This document shows positions 17,565 through 26,393 of a stretch of 64,000 bases of DNA, one piece after another (the stretch's first letter is position 1; each line of letters opens with the position of its first letter). Under the pieces are notes generated by a model, which was not told the DNA's origin, searched no databases, and saw nothing but the letters and a program-made list of their open reading frames with translations. This DNA is from Mucilaginibacter sp. SJ (GTDB lineage Bacteria > Bacteroidota > Bacteroidia > Sphingobacteriales > Sphingobacteriaceae), in the NCBI RefSeq assembly GCF_028993635.1, contig NZ_CP118631.1:4712001-4776000 (forward strand). Reading direction: 5' to 3'. Made by a program: the position numbers and the translations under genes.

Positions 17565-18527
17565 TTAGTGATTAATTACCAGTACTTTGCCCGCCCGATA
17601 CATGGTTTCCTCTTGCCAAAGCTGGGTCTTTTGCTTGTTGCTTAACGGCTGCGCGATTAATTTATTCAGGTCTGGCTGTCCGGCATCAACCCAGGCCGAA
17701 TACCAGAAACTGCCTACGGAAAGTATAGATGCCCGCATTTGCCTTGCCACCATACCCTTCAGCATTTTGTGATAAACCAGGCTATAGGTAGCAGAGTAAT
17801 CATTGATCTGCTTTTTTCCGTGCTGAACCAGTTCGTATTTTTTTTCCTGCGGGTAGGTTTTGTTCAGGATGCGCTCAAAACGTAAAACTGTATCAACGCT
17901 TTTGTAAGTAGCCCTGCATATACCGAATGCTTCATTCAACGGGTTTTCAATGTATCGGGCTTTGCCGACATAGTAATTATAATGATCGGCAAATAACTCG
18001 GGCAGGCGGCTTTCCCAAAGGGAATGGATGCCGGTTTGCCCTGTAAGCTGGCCGTTGTAGTTTTGAGTTAGGTGCAGCGGTACGTGCGCATCGGCAATAT
18101 AATGCCCTAAATAGGCAGATGCATTGAGGATGGCCGTTGTATCATGGGCTTTGAAAGCTCGTACCAGCCTGTAATACTGGTACTGAATGGTCCATGGAAC
18201 AGTGCCATATTTAATGATGGTATCTTTTGAGTACTTGGCAACCGCATCCTTCCATTTTTTAGGCATAGCTTCAAAGGGCTTTTTACCATAACGGTCGGCA
18301 TCAAAGAAATGGCGTGGCGCTTCGGATGAGTCAACATAGCGGCGTTTGTCGGCGCTGACGGCATGTTCGGTTATATAATCGATATTGCACCTGTAAAAAT
18401 CCGCCATGGCATTAGGTAGCGTGAAAACTGCCAACCTGTTAATACGGTAATGCGCAAAGAATCCCCATGATGAGCATAACATGATTAAACAAATTCCTGT
18501 TATGCTTAAAATGATACGGCGGTTCAT
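17565..18527 (-). CDS. zinc-dependent phospholipase C / S1-P1 nuclease-like protein
   Basis: 320 residues with a signal-anchor or signal peptide (about 5-22). Likely metal ligands lie in WGFFAHYRINRLAVF (Trp and His right after the leader), RHFFDAD (about 72-78) and LGHYIADAHVPLHLTQNYNG (about 140-159), a pattern shared by zinc-dependent phospholipase C and S1/P1 nucleases. I infer a secreted or periplasmic Zn hydrolase. The substrate cannot be read from the sequence. Confidence 0.75.
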   Translation of the reverse strand: MNRRIILSITGICLIMLCSSWGFFAHYRINRLAVFTLPNAMADFYRCNIDYITEHAVSADKRRYVDSSEAPRHFFDADRYGKKPFEAMPKKWKDAVAKYSKDTIIKYGTVPWTIQYQYYRLVRAFKAHDTTAILNASAYLGHYIADAHVPLHLTQNYNGQLTGQTGIHSLWESRLPELFADHYNYYVGKARYIENPLNEAFGICRATYKSVDTVLRFERILNKTYPQEKKYELVQHGKKQINDYSATYSLVYHKMLKGMVARQMRASILSVGSFWYSAWVDAGQPDLNKLIAQPLSNKQKTQLWQEETMYRAGKVLVINH

Positions 18528-18581
18528 AGGGGTAAAGATGGGTCTAAGTTTTGAAGATTGAAATAATACTTTAATATTTTT

Positions 18582-18610
18582 TGTACATTTGATTGTACAT
18601 TAAGAAGTAC
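18582..18610 (+). promoter_or_regulatory. yefM-yoeB operator overlapping the promoter
   Basis: Two TGTACA palindromes (18582-18587 and 18594-18599, centres 12 bp apart) and a weaker AGTACA (about 18606-18611) precede the antitoxin ATG. TGTACA is the core bound by YefM-YoeB complexes in enterobacteria and streptococci. A TACATTTG -7 element (18584-18591) lies inside the boxes, so binding would block RNA polymerase. Confidence 0.75.
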
Positions 18611-18614
18611 AAAT

Positions 18615-18878
18615 ATGAAAGTACTAACAATTTCTTCTTTACGAAGTAAAATGAAATCTTATTTTGATGTGGTTAGTAATAATCAGGATGTTATTGTTGT
18701 ACCAAGGAATAATAACGACGAGGATGCAGTTGTAATTATGTCTATAAAAGAGTATAACTCATTAACTGAAACCGGGCACTTGCTATCAACCGCCGCTAAT
18801 TCCAGGCGACTCGAAGAATCAATAGATCAATTGAAATCAGGAAAGACCATCACCTATGATTTTGATTCCGGTAAATAA
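18615..18878 (+). CDS. yefM: antitoxin of the Phd/YefM family
   Basis: 87 residues. The N-terminal half (MKVLTISSLRSKMKSYFDVV, then VIVVPRNNN and AVVIMSIKEYNSLTE) is the Phd/YefM DNA-binding fold. The C-terminal tail (about 60-87) is the disordered part that wraps the toxin. It binds its own operator directly upstream and neutralises YoeB. The toxin gene follows after 3 bp. Confidence 0.92.
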   Translation: MKVLTISSLRSKMKSYFDVVSNNQDVIVVPRNNNDEDAVVIMSIKEYNSLTETGHLLSTAANSRRLEESIDQLKSGKTITYDFDSGK

Positions 18879-18881
18879 ATT

Positions 18882-19157
18882 ATGATTACTGAGTTTACAC
18901 AGCATGGCTGGAACGATTTTGAGTACTGGTTGGAGAATGACCTCGAGGTTGTTGAAAAAATCAGGGAGCTAATTAAGTCAATTAAGCAGACTCCGTTTAA
19001 GGGTTTAGGAAAACCCGAACCATTAAGACATAGTTTAAAGGGGTATTGGTCAAGAAGGATAACGGGTGAACACAGGCTTGTTTACCAGGTATCGGGCACA
19101 AAAGGTGATGATCAGAGGTGCTCAATCGTACAATGCCGGTTTCATTATGGTGAATAA
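18882..19157 (+). CDS. yoeB: mRNA interferase toxin YoeB (Txe/YoeB family)
   Basis: 91 residues, close to the E. coli length. It cuts mRNA at the ribosomal A site. The catalytic set is intact: Glu46 in GKPEPL, Arg65 in GEHRLVY, and His88-Tyr89 at the C terminus (FHYG). WSRRI (56-60) and PFKGLGKPEPL (38-48) are family signatures. It is co-transcribed with yefM. A single chromosomal module; no sign of decay. Confidence 0.94.
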   Translation: MITEFTQHGWNDFEYWLENDLEVVEKIRELIKSIKQTPFKGLGKPEPLRHSLKGYWSRRITGEHRLVYQVSGTKGDDQRCSIVQCRFHYGE

Positions 19158-19215
19158 TGATGATGCTTACAAAATTATACTTCCCCCTCAGCTGGCCAAT
19201 TATCTTTAGTTGTCA

Positions 19216-19974
19216 CTATAATTTACCTGAATAAACTTTCGTGTCGTAATTAATAACGATAACGCCATCTTGCTGAAACTTATCAAAAAGCACCTGCAAG
19301 TCGTCGATCATTGGTTGGTAGCCTATATCTTCCCGCGCAGGCATATACGATGACGAAAGCAGCCTGCCTTTCAATCCTTCAAAATCAAATACCTGCTTAT
19401 TGGCAAACACTTCGAGGTGAACTGGGGCAGAGTTAAAGAACGCAGCTATATGTTCAGTATCGATGTTGCGGTGATCAACCTTTACATAATCACGGGCATG
19501 TTTTACGATGAGTTTATCGTATTCCTGTTCAAAGGCCGAGGTTGTTTTTCTTTCATTCCAGATGAGGGCAACAATGCCATCCGGTTTCAGGATCCTTTTA
19601 AATTCAGCACAGGTTTTTACGGCATCAAACCAATGAAAAGCCTGTCCGGCTATAATAGCATTAATGCTATTACTCTCGATGCCGGTATTTTCTGCAGTGC
19701 CGTTTCGGGGGATAAAACCGTTATATGAACCGAGTAACTCGATAGCTTTTTCGCGCATCTCCAAATTTGGTTCAACAGCAATCGCCCGGTAACCCTTTTT
19801 TAGGAACAGTTCGGTAGAGATCCCTGTACCGGCACCAATATCAGCAATAAGCTTATCCTGTGTTAAGCCGTAAGCGTCATGTAAAAACTTAACAATTTCG
19901 TCGGGGTAGCCGGGACGGTATTTTACATAATCTTCAACCCGGTTGCTGAACCTGGTGGTGCTGCTGGTAATCAT
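19216..19974 (-). CDS. class I SAM-dependent methyltransferase
   Basis: 252 residues from the ATG at 19974; the frame opens 14 codons earlier with an unlikely hydrophobic start. Motif I IADIGAGTGIS (about 42-52) and the acidic end of strand 2, AIAVEPNLEM, fit a Methyltransf_11-type fold; IIAGQAFHWFD marks motif IV. The N-terminal TTRFSNRVEDYVKYRPGYP is typical of a widespread Bacteroidota subgroup of unknown substrate. Confidence 0.82.
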   Translation of the reverse strand: MITSSTTRFSNRVEDYVKYRPGYPDEIVKFLHDAYGLTQDKLIADIGAGTGISTELFLKKGYRAIAVEPNLEMREKAIELLGSYNGFIPRNGTAENTGIESNSINAIIAGQAFHWFDAVKTCAEFKRILKPDGIVALIWNERKTTSAFEQEYDKLIVKHARDYVKVDHRNIDTEHIAAFFNSAPVHLEVFANKQVFDFEGLKGRLLSSSYMPAREDIGYQPMIDDLQVLFDKFQQDGVIVINYDTKVYSGKL

Positions 19975-20146
19975 AAATGCAATAGTTTTAATTAATAGTA
20001 ACGCTGCAAAAATCATTGTGTTGTATAAACACTTCGTGAATGCAGGGTTAACAGGTTGTTAATTTGAAGAGCCTGCAAGCCCTAAGGGTTCAGGTAATCA
20101 ATCACATTATCAATCTAATCATCCTAAAATATAAATCAAAAAACCA

Positions 20147-20178
20147 CTTGCATATTAAATTTAATCGCTCTATATTTG
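20147..20178 (+). promoter_or_regulatory. rpsT promoter
   Basis: TTG (20148-20150), a 20-bp spacer and TATATTTG (20171-20178) match the Bacteroidota -33/-7 consensus. The ATG of rpsT is 42 bp downstream. Confidence 0.7.
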
Positions 20179-20220
20179 CAGTCCTTAAAATAAGTAGAAA
20201 AGAATAACAAGCTATACGAG

Positions 20221-20475
20221 ATGGCAAATCATAAATCATCATTAAAAAGAATCAGGGCAAATGCTGCGAAGCGTCTGCGCAACAGGTACCAGGCTAAAAC
20301 AACCAGGAACGCTATTAAGAAATTAAGAAACACTACTACCAAAGCTGATGCTTCTGCACTGTTGGGTAAAGTGATTTCAATGCTTGACCGTTTAGCTAAA
20401 AAGAACGTTATTCACAAAAACAAAGCTTCGAACAATAAATCAAAGCTTACTAAATTTGTTAACGGCTTAAGCTAA
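20221..20475 (+). CDS. rpsT: 30S ribosomal protein S20
   Basis: 84 residues, rich in Lys, Arg and Ala, starting MANHKSSLKRIRANAAKRLR as S20 does. It binds 16S rRNA early in 30S assembly. The promoter and a following terminator make it a single-gene unit. Confidence 0.97.
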   Translation: MANHKSSLKRIRANAAKRLRNRYQAKTTRNAIKKLRNTTTKADASALLGKVISMLDRLAKKNVIHKNKASNNKSKLTKFVNGLS

Positions 20476-20496
20476 TCTTAGCTATTAAAATATACC

Positions 20497-20531
20497 AAAG
20501 GGGATAGTGTACCAACGCTGTCCCTTTTTTT
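20497..20531 (+). terminator. intrinsic terminator of rpsT
   Basis: AAAGGGGATAG / CTGTCCCTTT stem followed by a T run. Confidence 0.75.
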
Positions 20532-20559
20532 GTTTGGCGCTTTTTCATACTTTAATGCC

Positions 20560-21258
20560 GTGGAAAACTATGAAAGCAAGATCAGTATTAAATCATGGGC
20601 TGAGGAAGACCGCCCGCGTGAAAAACTTAGCGGACAAGGGCGCCGCGCCCTTACCGACGCCGAGCTGATCGCCATTCTTATCGGCTCGGGCAGTCGCACC
20701 GAAACCGCGGTTGAACTAAGCAAGCGCATCCTGCGCCATTATGATAACGACCTGAATAAGCTTGGCAAGGCTTCCATAGTCGAACTGTCCAGGTTTAAAG
20801 GGATAGGGGAAGCCAAAGCTATATCTATTATTGCAGCGCTGGAGATCGGTCGCCGTCGTAATGAATTTGAATCGGGCGCCATTGAAGTGATCACGTCAAG
20901 CAGGGATGGTTACAATATCATGCGCCGCCATTTGATGGACCTGAACCACGAGGAGTTCTGGATCATACTATTAGGCCGTTCCAACAAAGTATTGGGAAAG
21001 GAGCTGATCAGTAAGGGAGGTTTGTCGGCTACGGTGTGCGACCCTAAGATCATTTTTTACTCGGCCCTGCAATACCAGGCCAGCGGGCTCATACTGGTGC
21101 ATAACCACCCATCGGGTAACCTGAAACCCAGCAACGAGGATATCCAGCTCACAAAAAAAATAAGCGCCGCCGGCAGGATGCTGGACATGGGTGTGTTTGA
21201 TCATTTAATTATTACCGATGCCGGCTACTTAAGTTTGGCCGATGAAGGGTTGATGTGA
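20560..21258 (+). CDS. radC: RadC family JAB/MPN protein
   Basis: 232 residues from GTG 20560. An upstream TTG lies in the rpsT terminator, and VENYESKISIKSWAEEDRPREKL matches the usual family start. The N-terminal helix-hairpin-helix region (LSRFKGIGEAKAISIIAALE, about 80-99) is followed by a JAB/MPN metal site HNHPSGNLKPSNED (about 183-196). The name comes from an old repair phenotype; the true biochemical role is unsettled. Confidence 0.9.
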   Translation: MENYESKISIKSWAEEDRPREKLSGQGRRALTDAELIAILIGSGSRTETAVELSKRILRHYDNDLNKLGKASIVELSRFKGIGEAKAISIIAALEIGRRRNEFESGAIEVITSSRDGYNIMRRHLMDLNHEEFWIILLGRSNKVLGKELISKGGLSATVCDPKIIFYSALQYQASGLILVHNHPSGNLKPSNEDIQLTKKISAAGRMLDMGVFDHLIITDAGYLSLADEGLM

Positions 21259-21267
21259 GATTGATTT

Positions 21268-21369
21268 TGGATTTCGGATGTTCGATTTCGGATTTTCTTT
21301 TAAAGGAATTGTTTAAGTAAATTCTAAATCCAAATAAATCCGAAATCCCAAATCCGACATCCGAAATCT
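21268..21369. repeat. 'aaatccgaaat' inverted repeat
   Basis: TTTCGGAT units (about 21268-21297) face ATCCGAAAT units (about 21329-21369) and can form a hairpin. Similar GATTTCGG units occur at 5140-5175, 10857-10895 and 53917-53942. Confidence 0.6.
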
Positions 21370-21372
21370 TTA

Positions 21373-21380
21373 TATCTTTG
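21373..21380 (+). promoter_or_regulatory. -7 promoter element for pheT
   Basis: TATCTTTG, 20 bp before the ATG. No clear -33 element, since that position lies in the repeat. Confidence 0.5.
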
Positions 21381-21400
21381 CCGATTATCATTTCGGACTA

Positions 21401-23800
21401 ATGAAAATATCTTATAACTGGCTTAAAGAATTTATTGATACTGATAAAACGCCCCAGGAAATTTCTATCATTCTTACCGGTACCGGTTTGGAAGTTGAAA
21501 GCCTGGAAAAGGTACAGGCTGTTCCAGGCGGACTGGAAGGCCTGGTGATTGGTTATGTAAAGGAATGTGCTGATCATGCCAATTCTGATCACCTGCATGT
21601 TACCAAAGTTGATGTTGGCGGTGCGGAAGATCTGCAGATTGTTTGCGGAGCCGCTAACGTTGCTGCGGGGCAAAAAGTGGTAGTTGCCGTGGTAGGTACT
21701 ACAGTTTACCCAACCGGCGGAGAGCCTTTTGCTATCAAAAAATCAAAGATCAGGGGCGAAGAATCTCATGGAATGATCTGTGCTGAGGATGAGATAGGTT
21801 TAGGAACCAGCCACGCTGGTATTATGGTATTGCCGGAGGATGCTCCTGTAGGTACTCCTGCTAAAGAATACTTTAAGCTGAACGACGATTACATGTACGA
21901 GATAGGCTTAACCCCTAACCGTGCCGATGCGGCTTCGCATTTGGGTACGGCAAGGGATATTGCCGCTTTCCTGAAAATTGGTATCAATAAGCCCGATGTA
22001 AGTACATTTAAAGTTGATGATACAAGCCGTACTATTAAGGTTATTGTAGAGAATGAGCAGGCCTCGCCGCGTTATTCGGGCTTAACCATTAGCGGTGTTG
22101 ATGTTAAGGAATCGCCACAATGGCTAAAGGAGCGTTTGGCTGTTATTGGCGTGCGTGCTATCAATAACATTGTGGACGTTACCAACTATGTACTGCATGA
22201 GCTTGGTCAGCCCTTACATGCTTTTGATGCCGATGAAATAACCGGTGATAAAGTACTGGTGAAAAACTATGCTGAAGGCACTATATTTAAAACTTTGGAT
22301 GATGTTGACAGGAAACTATCTGCCGACGACCTGATGATAGGTAATGCTGAAGAGCCTATGTGTATAGCAGGCGTATTCGGCGGTGCAAAATCAGGTGTTA
22401 AGGAATCAACCAAAAATATTTTCCTGGAGAGCGCTTACTTCAACCCGGTATCTGTTCGTAAAACTTCAAAAAGGCATGGTTTAAAAACCGATGCTTCATT
22501 CAGGTTTGAGCGTGGTACCGATCCAGACATGACCGTTTTTGCATTGAAACGTGCTGCATTGTTGATTCAGCAGGTGGCAGGTGGTGAGATATCGTCAGAA
22601 ATCTCCGATCATTACCCAGCACCGGTTGCTCCCTTTGCTGTGGAAATCACTTACAATACCATTGATAAGCTGATTGGTAAAAAGATTGGCCATGATGAGA
22701 TCAAAGGTATTATCACGGCGCTTGATATCAAGATAGTGAATGAAACTGCGGATTCATTATCGTTACAAGTGCCTCCATACCGCGTGGATGTAACCCGCGA
22801 TGTGGATGTGGTTGAAGAGATCCTGAGGATCTATGGTTATAACAACATCGAGATCCCTACACAGATCAGGGCATCCCTAAATAACTCTACCCGCCCGGAG
22901 AAAGATACTGTTCAAAACCAGTTATCTGATTTGCTGAGCGCGAATGGTTTTAACGAGATCCTGGCTAATTCACTCACTAAATCTGCTTATTCAGATAACC
23001 TGGATACTGCTGTTAAGATCCTGAACCCACTGAGCAGCGATCTGGATGTAATGCGTCAAACCCTCCTGTATTCTGGTTTGGAAGCTGTCGCTTATAACCA
23101 AAACCGCCGTAGCTCGGATTTGAAATTTTACGAGTTTGGAAAGGTGTACAGTGTTAAAGATGATAAGTACATTGAAACCCAGCGTTTCAGTATTTTCATC
23201 ACCGGTGCTAATACTGCCGAGCAATGGAACCAGAAATCAAAACCGGTATCATTCTATAATATCAAGGCTGTGGTTGATGGTGTTTTGCAGCGCCTGAACA
23301 TCAGTAACTTTACAGTTGAGGATGCAACGTGTAAAAAAATGTCGTTTGGCATTCAATACATGTTGAATGGTAAGCAATTGGTGAAATTTGGGTCGGTAGC
23401 TGCAGCTTCTTTAAAAAAGGCGGATGTTGACAAAGAGGTATTTTATGCTGATTTTAATTTCGACCTTGTGCTGGCAGCTATCCGTAAAAATAAGATCGTT
23501 TACCAGGAGGTTTCAAAATTTCCGGCAGTAAGACGCGATCTTTCTATGTTAATAGACCAAAGCGTATCATTCGGTCAGTTAAAGCAAATTGCACTGCGCA
23601 CCGAGCGTAAATTGCTGAAGGAAGTTGATGTGTTTGATGTTTACCAGGGCGATAAGCTGCCTGCGGGTAAAAAGTCATATGCTTTAAGCTTTATCATCCA
23701 GGATCTGGAAAAAACGTTAACAGATAAGGCAATTGATTCTATTATGCAGAAATTAATTTATAATTTAGGAAAAGAAGCCGGAGCGGAGATCAGAAAATAA
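21401..23800 (+). CDS. pheT: phenylalanine--tRNA ligase, beta subunit
   Basis: 799 residues. It forms the (alpha-beta)2 PheRS with PheS, which is encoded elsewhere. Order of domains: MKISYNWLKEFI start, an EMAP-like tRNA-binding OB fold (about 40-155, with GAANVAAGQKVVVA), B3/4 editing domain (about 210-390, including LHAFDADEITG), B5 domain (about 405-475), the class-II-like core (about 490-690) and a C-terminal FDX-ACB anticodon-binding domain (about 700-799, KFPAVRRDLSMLID). It heads a cluster leading to zapA, the 6S-like RNA and rny. Confidence 0.97.
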   Translation: MKISYNWLKEFIDTDKTPQEISIILTGTGLEVESLEKVQAVPGGLEGLVIGYVKECADHANSDHLHVTKVDVGGAEDLQIVCGAANVAAGQKVVVAVVGTTVYPTGGEPFAIKKSKIRGEESHGMICAEDEIGLGTSHAGIMVLPEDAPVGTPAKEYFKLNDDYMYEIGLTPNRADAASHLGTARDIAAFLKIGINKPDVSTFKVDDTSRTIKVIVENEQASPRYSGLTISGVDVKESPQWLKERLAVIGVRAINNIVDVTNYVLHELGQPLHAFDADEITGDKVLVKNYAEGTIFKTLDDVDRKLSADDLMIGNAEEPMCIAGVFGGAKSGVKESTKNIFLESAYFNPVSVRKTSKRHGLKTDASFRFERGTDPDMTVFALKRAALLIQQVAGGEISSEISDHYPAPVAPFAVEITYNTIDKLIGKKIGHDEIKGIITALDIKIVNETADSLSLQVPPYRVDVTRDVDVVEEILRIYGYNNIEIPTQIRASLNNSTRPEKDTVQNQLSDLLSANGFNEILANSLTKSAYSDNLDTAVKILNPLSSDLDVMRQTLLYSGLEAVAYNQNRRSSDLKFYEFGKVYSVKDDKYIETQRFSIFITGANTAEQWNQKSKPVSFYNIKAVVDGVLQRLNISNFTVEDATCKKMSFGIQYMLNGKQLVKFGSVAAASLKKADVDKEVFYADFNFDLVLAAIRKNKIVYQEVSKFPAVRRDLSMLIDQSVSFGQLKQIALRTERKLLKEVDVFDVYQGDKLPAGKKSYALSFIIQDLEKTLTDKAIDSIMQKLIYNLGKEAGAEIRK

Positions 23801-23805
23801 GGAGT

Positions 23806-23914
23806 GAATTAGTGAATGACTGAATTAGTGAGTTAATCAGTAGGTTTGTAATTACCGATTACTTAATAATTGAAAATAATTCGCTAAATCACTAATTCAA
23901 TAAGTCACTAATTA
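23806..23914. repeat. TTAGTGA-type inverted repeat
   Basis: GAATTAGTGAATGACTGAAT (from about 23805) pairs with an inverted ACTAATTCAATAAGTCACTA arm (about 23890-23911). The same sequence style occurs in the 16S-23S spacer at 41047-41126. Confidence 0.6.
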
Positions 23915-23919
23915 AAAAC

Positions 23920-24210
23920 ATGGCCTCATTAGCAGAGCAGTTAAATAAAATTGTAGATAAAACCGAGCGCCTGATTGAACTGTGCGCTGCTTTGCAGGAG
24001 GAAAATGACCTTTTAAAACTGGAAAGTGAGGCGCTTACAGTAGCGCTTAACGCCAGTAAGGCCAAAACAAAAGAACTGGAAGAAAAATTAAAAGTTGTTA
24101 AAGTTGCCAAGTCTTTTTCTGAAACAAATGAAAAAAGTGTTGACATTAAGCAAAAAATTAACGACTTTGTGCAGGAAATAGATAAGTGTATTGTATTATT
24201 GAAAAAATAG
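23920..24210 (+). CDS. small coiled-coil protein upstream of zapA
   Basis: 96 residues, almost wholly heptad-like (LNKIVDKTERLIELCAALQE, then leucine/glutamate-rich repeats), predicted as one long coiled coil. The position directly before zapA is common in Bacteroidota, so a role as a ZapB-like division partner is plausible, but this is an inference from context. It ends 21 bp before zapA. Confidence 0.7.
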   Translation: MASLAEQLNKIVDKTERLIELCAALQEENDLLKLESEALTVALNASKAKTKELEEKLKVVKVAKSFSETNEKSVDIKQKINDFVQEIDKCIVLLKK

Positions 24211-24231
24211 TACAAAAAGTGAAAAGCTCAA

Positions 24232-24522
24232 ATGGGAGAAATCTCAATAAAAATAAATATTGCTGACCGTGTTTACCCCTTAAAGGTTAACATGGAGGAA
24301 GAAGAAATAATACGCAGGGCGGCTAAGCTGATCAACGACCGGATAAAAGAATATCAGGAAAATTATGCGGTTAGGGATAAGCAGGATTTACTTTCAATGT
24401 GTGTGCTGCATTACGCAACATCATCATTGAAGGCAGAAAAGAAAGTTACCGTTGAGGATACAGAGGTGACTGAAAAAGTTTATCATTTAGATCATTTGTT
24501 GACCGAATTTTTTTCGAAGTAA
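24232..24522 (+). CDS. zapA: cell division protein ZapA
   Basis: 96 residues. Starts MGEISIKINIADRVYPLKVN, the ZapA beta strand, then EEEIIRRAAKLINDRIKEYQ and a C-terminal helix. ZapA bundles FtsZ filaments at the Z ring. It is followed by the 6S-like RNA region, the same linkage (zapA then 6S RNA) seen in proteobacteria. Confidence 0.88.
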   Translation: MGEISIKINIADRVYPLKVNMEEEEIIRRAAKLINDRIKEYQENYAVRDKQDLLSMCVLHYATSSLKAEKKVTVEDTEVTEKVYHLDHLLTEFFSK

Positions 24523-24529
24523 TAAACGT

Positions 24530-24730
24530 TCTTTACATAAATATACAAGAGCACATTAAGATTTAACCGCAGTTAAATTTTAGGTTTCACTATTAAAAAC
24601 TTAACGCTTCAATATTAAGCGGATCAAGAGGCATGCGTTAGTTGCGATTAACGTTAACCAACCCATGGTCCCCAATATCCGGAATGAGGTTTTAAATACA
24701 TGATACTTAAAAATTAGTTGCGGTTTTTTT
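24530..24730 (+). ncRNA. ssrS: 6S RNA-like (6S-Flavo) candidate
   Basis: A 240-bp gap between zapA and rny has no open frame but holds structured sequence: GCGTTAGTTGCGATTAACG and TAACCAACCCATGGTCCCC blocks around 24633-24680, inverted AACCGCAGTTAA and TTAGTTGCGGTT ends (about 24562 and 24713), and a final T7 run at 24724-24730. The ends can pair into a long rod, as in 6S RNA, which mimics an open promoter and binds RNA polymerase. The identification uses synteny and shape; I could not run a covariance model. Confidence 0.65.
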
Positions 24731-24764
24731 ATTTACATACATATATAACACCACCAAACCTAAA

Positions 24765-26330
24765 ATGGACATATTACTATACGTCATCATCGGCCTGCTG
24801 GCAGGCGCCATCATTGGCGTGCTCATAGGTCGCTTCTTATTATTAAAGCTTTTTAAAGACCAGGAAACATCGGCTCAGAATAAAGTGAAAAAGATCTTAA
24901 AAGACGCTGAAAATAATGCCGAGATCCTGAAGAAAAACAAATTGCTTGAAGCCAAGGAAAAGTTTTTGCAGATGAAAGCTGAACATGAGCAGGAAGTAAA
25001 CAATAAAAACAATGCTGTTAACCAGCGCGAAAATAGCGTGAAGCAAAAAGAGCAATCATTAAATCAGCGCCTGGAAAATGTTAACCGCAAGGAGAGCGAA
25101 CTTGATAACACCCGCAAAAATCTTGAAAAACAAACTGAAATAGTTGTTAAAAAGCAAGATGAGGTAGAGCACCTTAAAAACCAGCACATTCAACAGTTGG
25201 AAACCATTGCCGGCCTATCAGCCGATGATGCTAAAAACCAACTGGTTGATACCCTGCGCGAGGAAGCCCGTACCAAAGCTATGATCCAGATCAAAGATAT
25301 TGTTGACGAGGCCAAGCTTACCGCTACCAAAGAGGCAAAGAAAATCGTGATCCAAACTATCCAGCGTACTGCTACCGAAAGTGCGATTGAGAATACAGTG
25401 TCTATTTTCAATATTGAAAATGACGAAATCAAGGGCCGTATCATTGGCCGTGAGGGGCGCAATATTCGTGCACTGGAAGCCGCAACAGGTATCGAAATCA
25501 TTGTTGATGATACCCCCGAGGCTATCATCCTTTCGGGTTTTGATCCGGTAAGGCGCGAGATAGCCCGTTTGGCAATGCACCGTTTGGTTACCGACGGTCG
25601 TATCCACCCGGCACGTATTGAAGAGGTAGTTGCCAAAACCAAAAAGCAGATAGAAGAAGAAATTGTTGAGATAGGTGAGCGTACTGTAATTGATTTAGGT
25701 ATTCATGGTTTACACCCCGAACTGATCAGGATGGTTGGCCGTATGCGTTACCGTTCATCTTACGGGCAAAACCTGTTGCAGCACTCGCGTGAGGTCGCCA
25801 ATTTCTGCGCAACCATGGCTGCCGAGCTTGGCTTGAATGTTAAAATGGCTAAACGTGCAGGCTTACTGCATGATATTGGTAAAGTACCTGATGACAACCC
25901 TGAACTGCCACACGCTATTTTGGGTATGCAACTGGCCGAAAAATATAAGGAACACCCTGAAGTTTGTAACGCCATTGGTGCTCACCACGACGAAATTGAG
26001 ATGACCTCAATGTTATCTCCGATAATCCAGGCTTGTGATGCTATATCAGGCGCACGTCCGGGTGCACGCCGCGAGGTTGTTGAAAGCTACATTAAACGTT
26101 TGAAAGAATTGGAAGAACTGGCATTGTCATATCCGGGCGTTGAAAAAACATTCGCTATACAGGCCGGCCGTGAGTTACGCGTTGTGGTAGAAAGCGAAAA
26201 GATCAGCGACGCGCAATCAGAAGTTTTGGCTGCTGATATTTCAAACCGGATCCAGACAGAAATGACTTATCCTGGTCAAATTAAAGTTACGGTCATCAGG
26301 GAAACCCGTTCGGTAGCATTTGCCAAGTAA
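24765..26330 (+). CDS. rny: ribonuclease Y
   Basis: 521 residues, the usual size. It starts with a membrane anchor (about 3-28), continues as a long charged coiled coil (about 35-200), then a KH RNA-binding domain (GRIIGREGRNIRALE, from about residue 223) and an HD phosphohydrolase domain (LLHDIGKVPDD from about 365; GAHHDEIEM about 405). It is the membrane-bound endoribonuclease that starts mRNA turnover. Terminator follows. Confidence 0.97.
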   Translation: MDILLYVIIGLLAGAIIGVLIGRFLLLKLFKDQETSAQNKVKKILKDAENNAEILKKNKLLEAKEKFLQMKAEHEQEVNNKNNAVNQRENSVKQKEQSLNQRLENVNRKESELDNTRKNLEKQTEIVVKKQDEVEHLKNQHIQQLETIAGLSADDAKNQLVDTLREEARTKAMIQIKDIVDEAKLTATKEAKKIVIQTIQRTATESAIENTVSIFNIENDEIKGRIIGREGRNIRALEAATGIEIIVDDTPEAIILSGFDPVRREIARLAMHRLVTDGRIHPARIEEVVAKTKKQIEEEIVEIGERTVIDLGIHGLHPELIRMVGRMRYRSSYGQNLLQHSREVANFCATMAAELGLNVKMAKRAGLLHDIGKVPDDNPELPHAILGMQLAEKYKEHPEVCNAIGAHHDEIEMTSMLSPIIQACDAISGARPGARREVVESYIKRLKELEELALSYPGVEKTFAIQAGRELRVVVESEKISDAQSEVLAADISNRIQTEMTYPGQIKVTVIRETRSVAFAK

Positions 26331-26348
26331 TTATTATAAAATTAAACG

Positions 26349-26384
26349 AAACCCTTTCGGCACAAAACCGAAGGGGTTTTTTAT
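26349..26384 (+). terminator. intrinsic terminator of rny
   Basis: AACCCTTTCGG-CACAAAA-CCGAAGGGGTT and then a T run. Confidence 0.85.
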
Positions 26385-26393
26385 TTTTACAGC

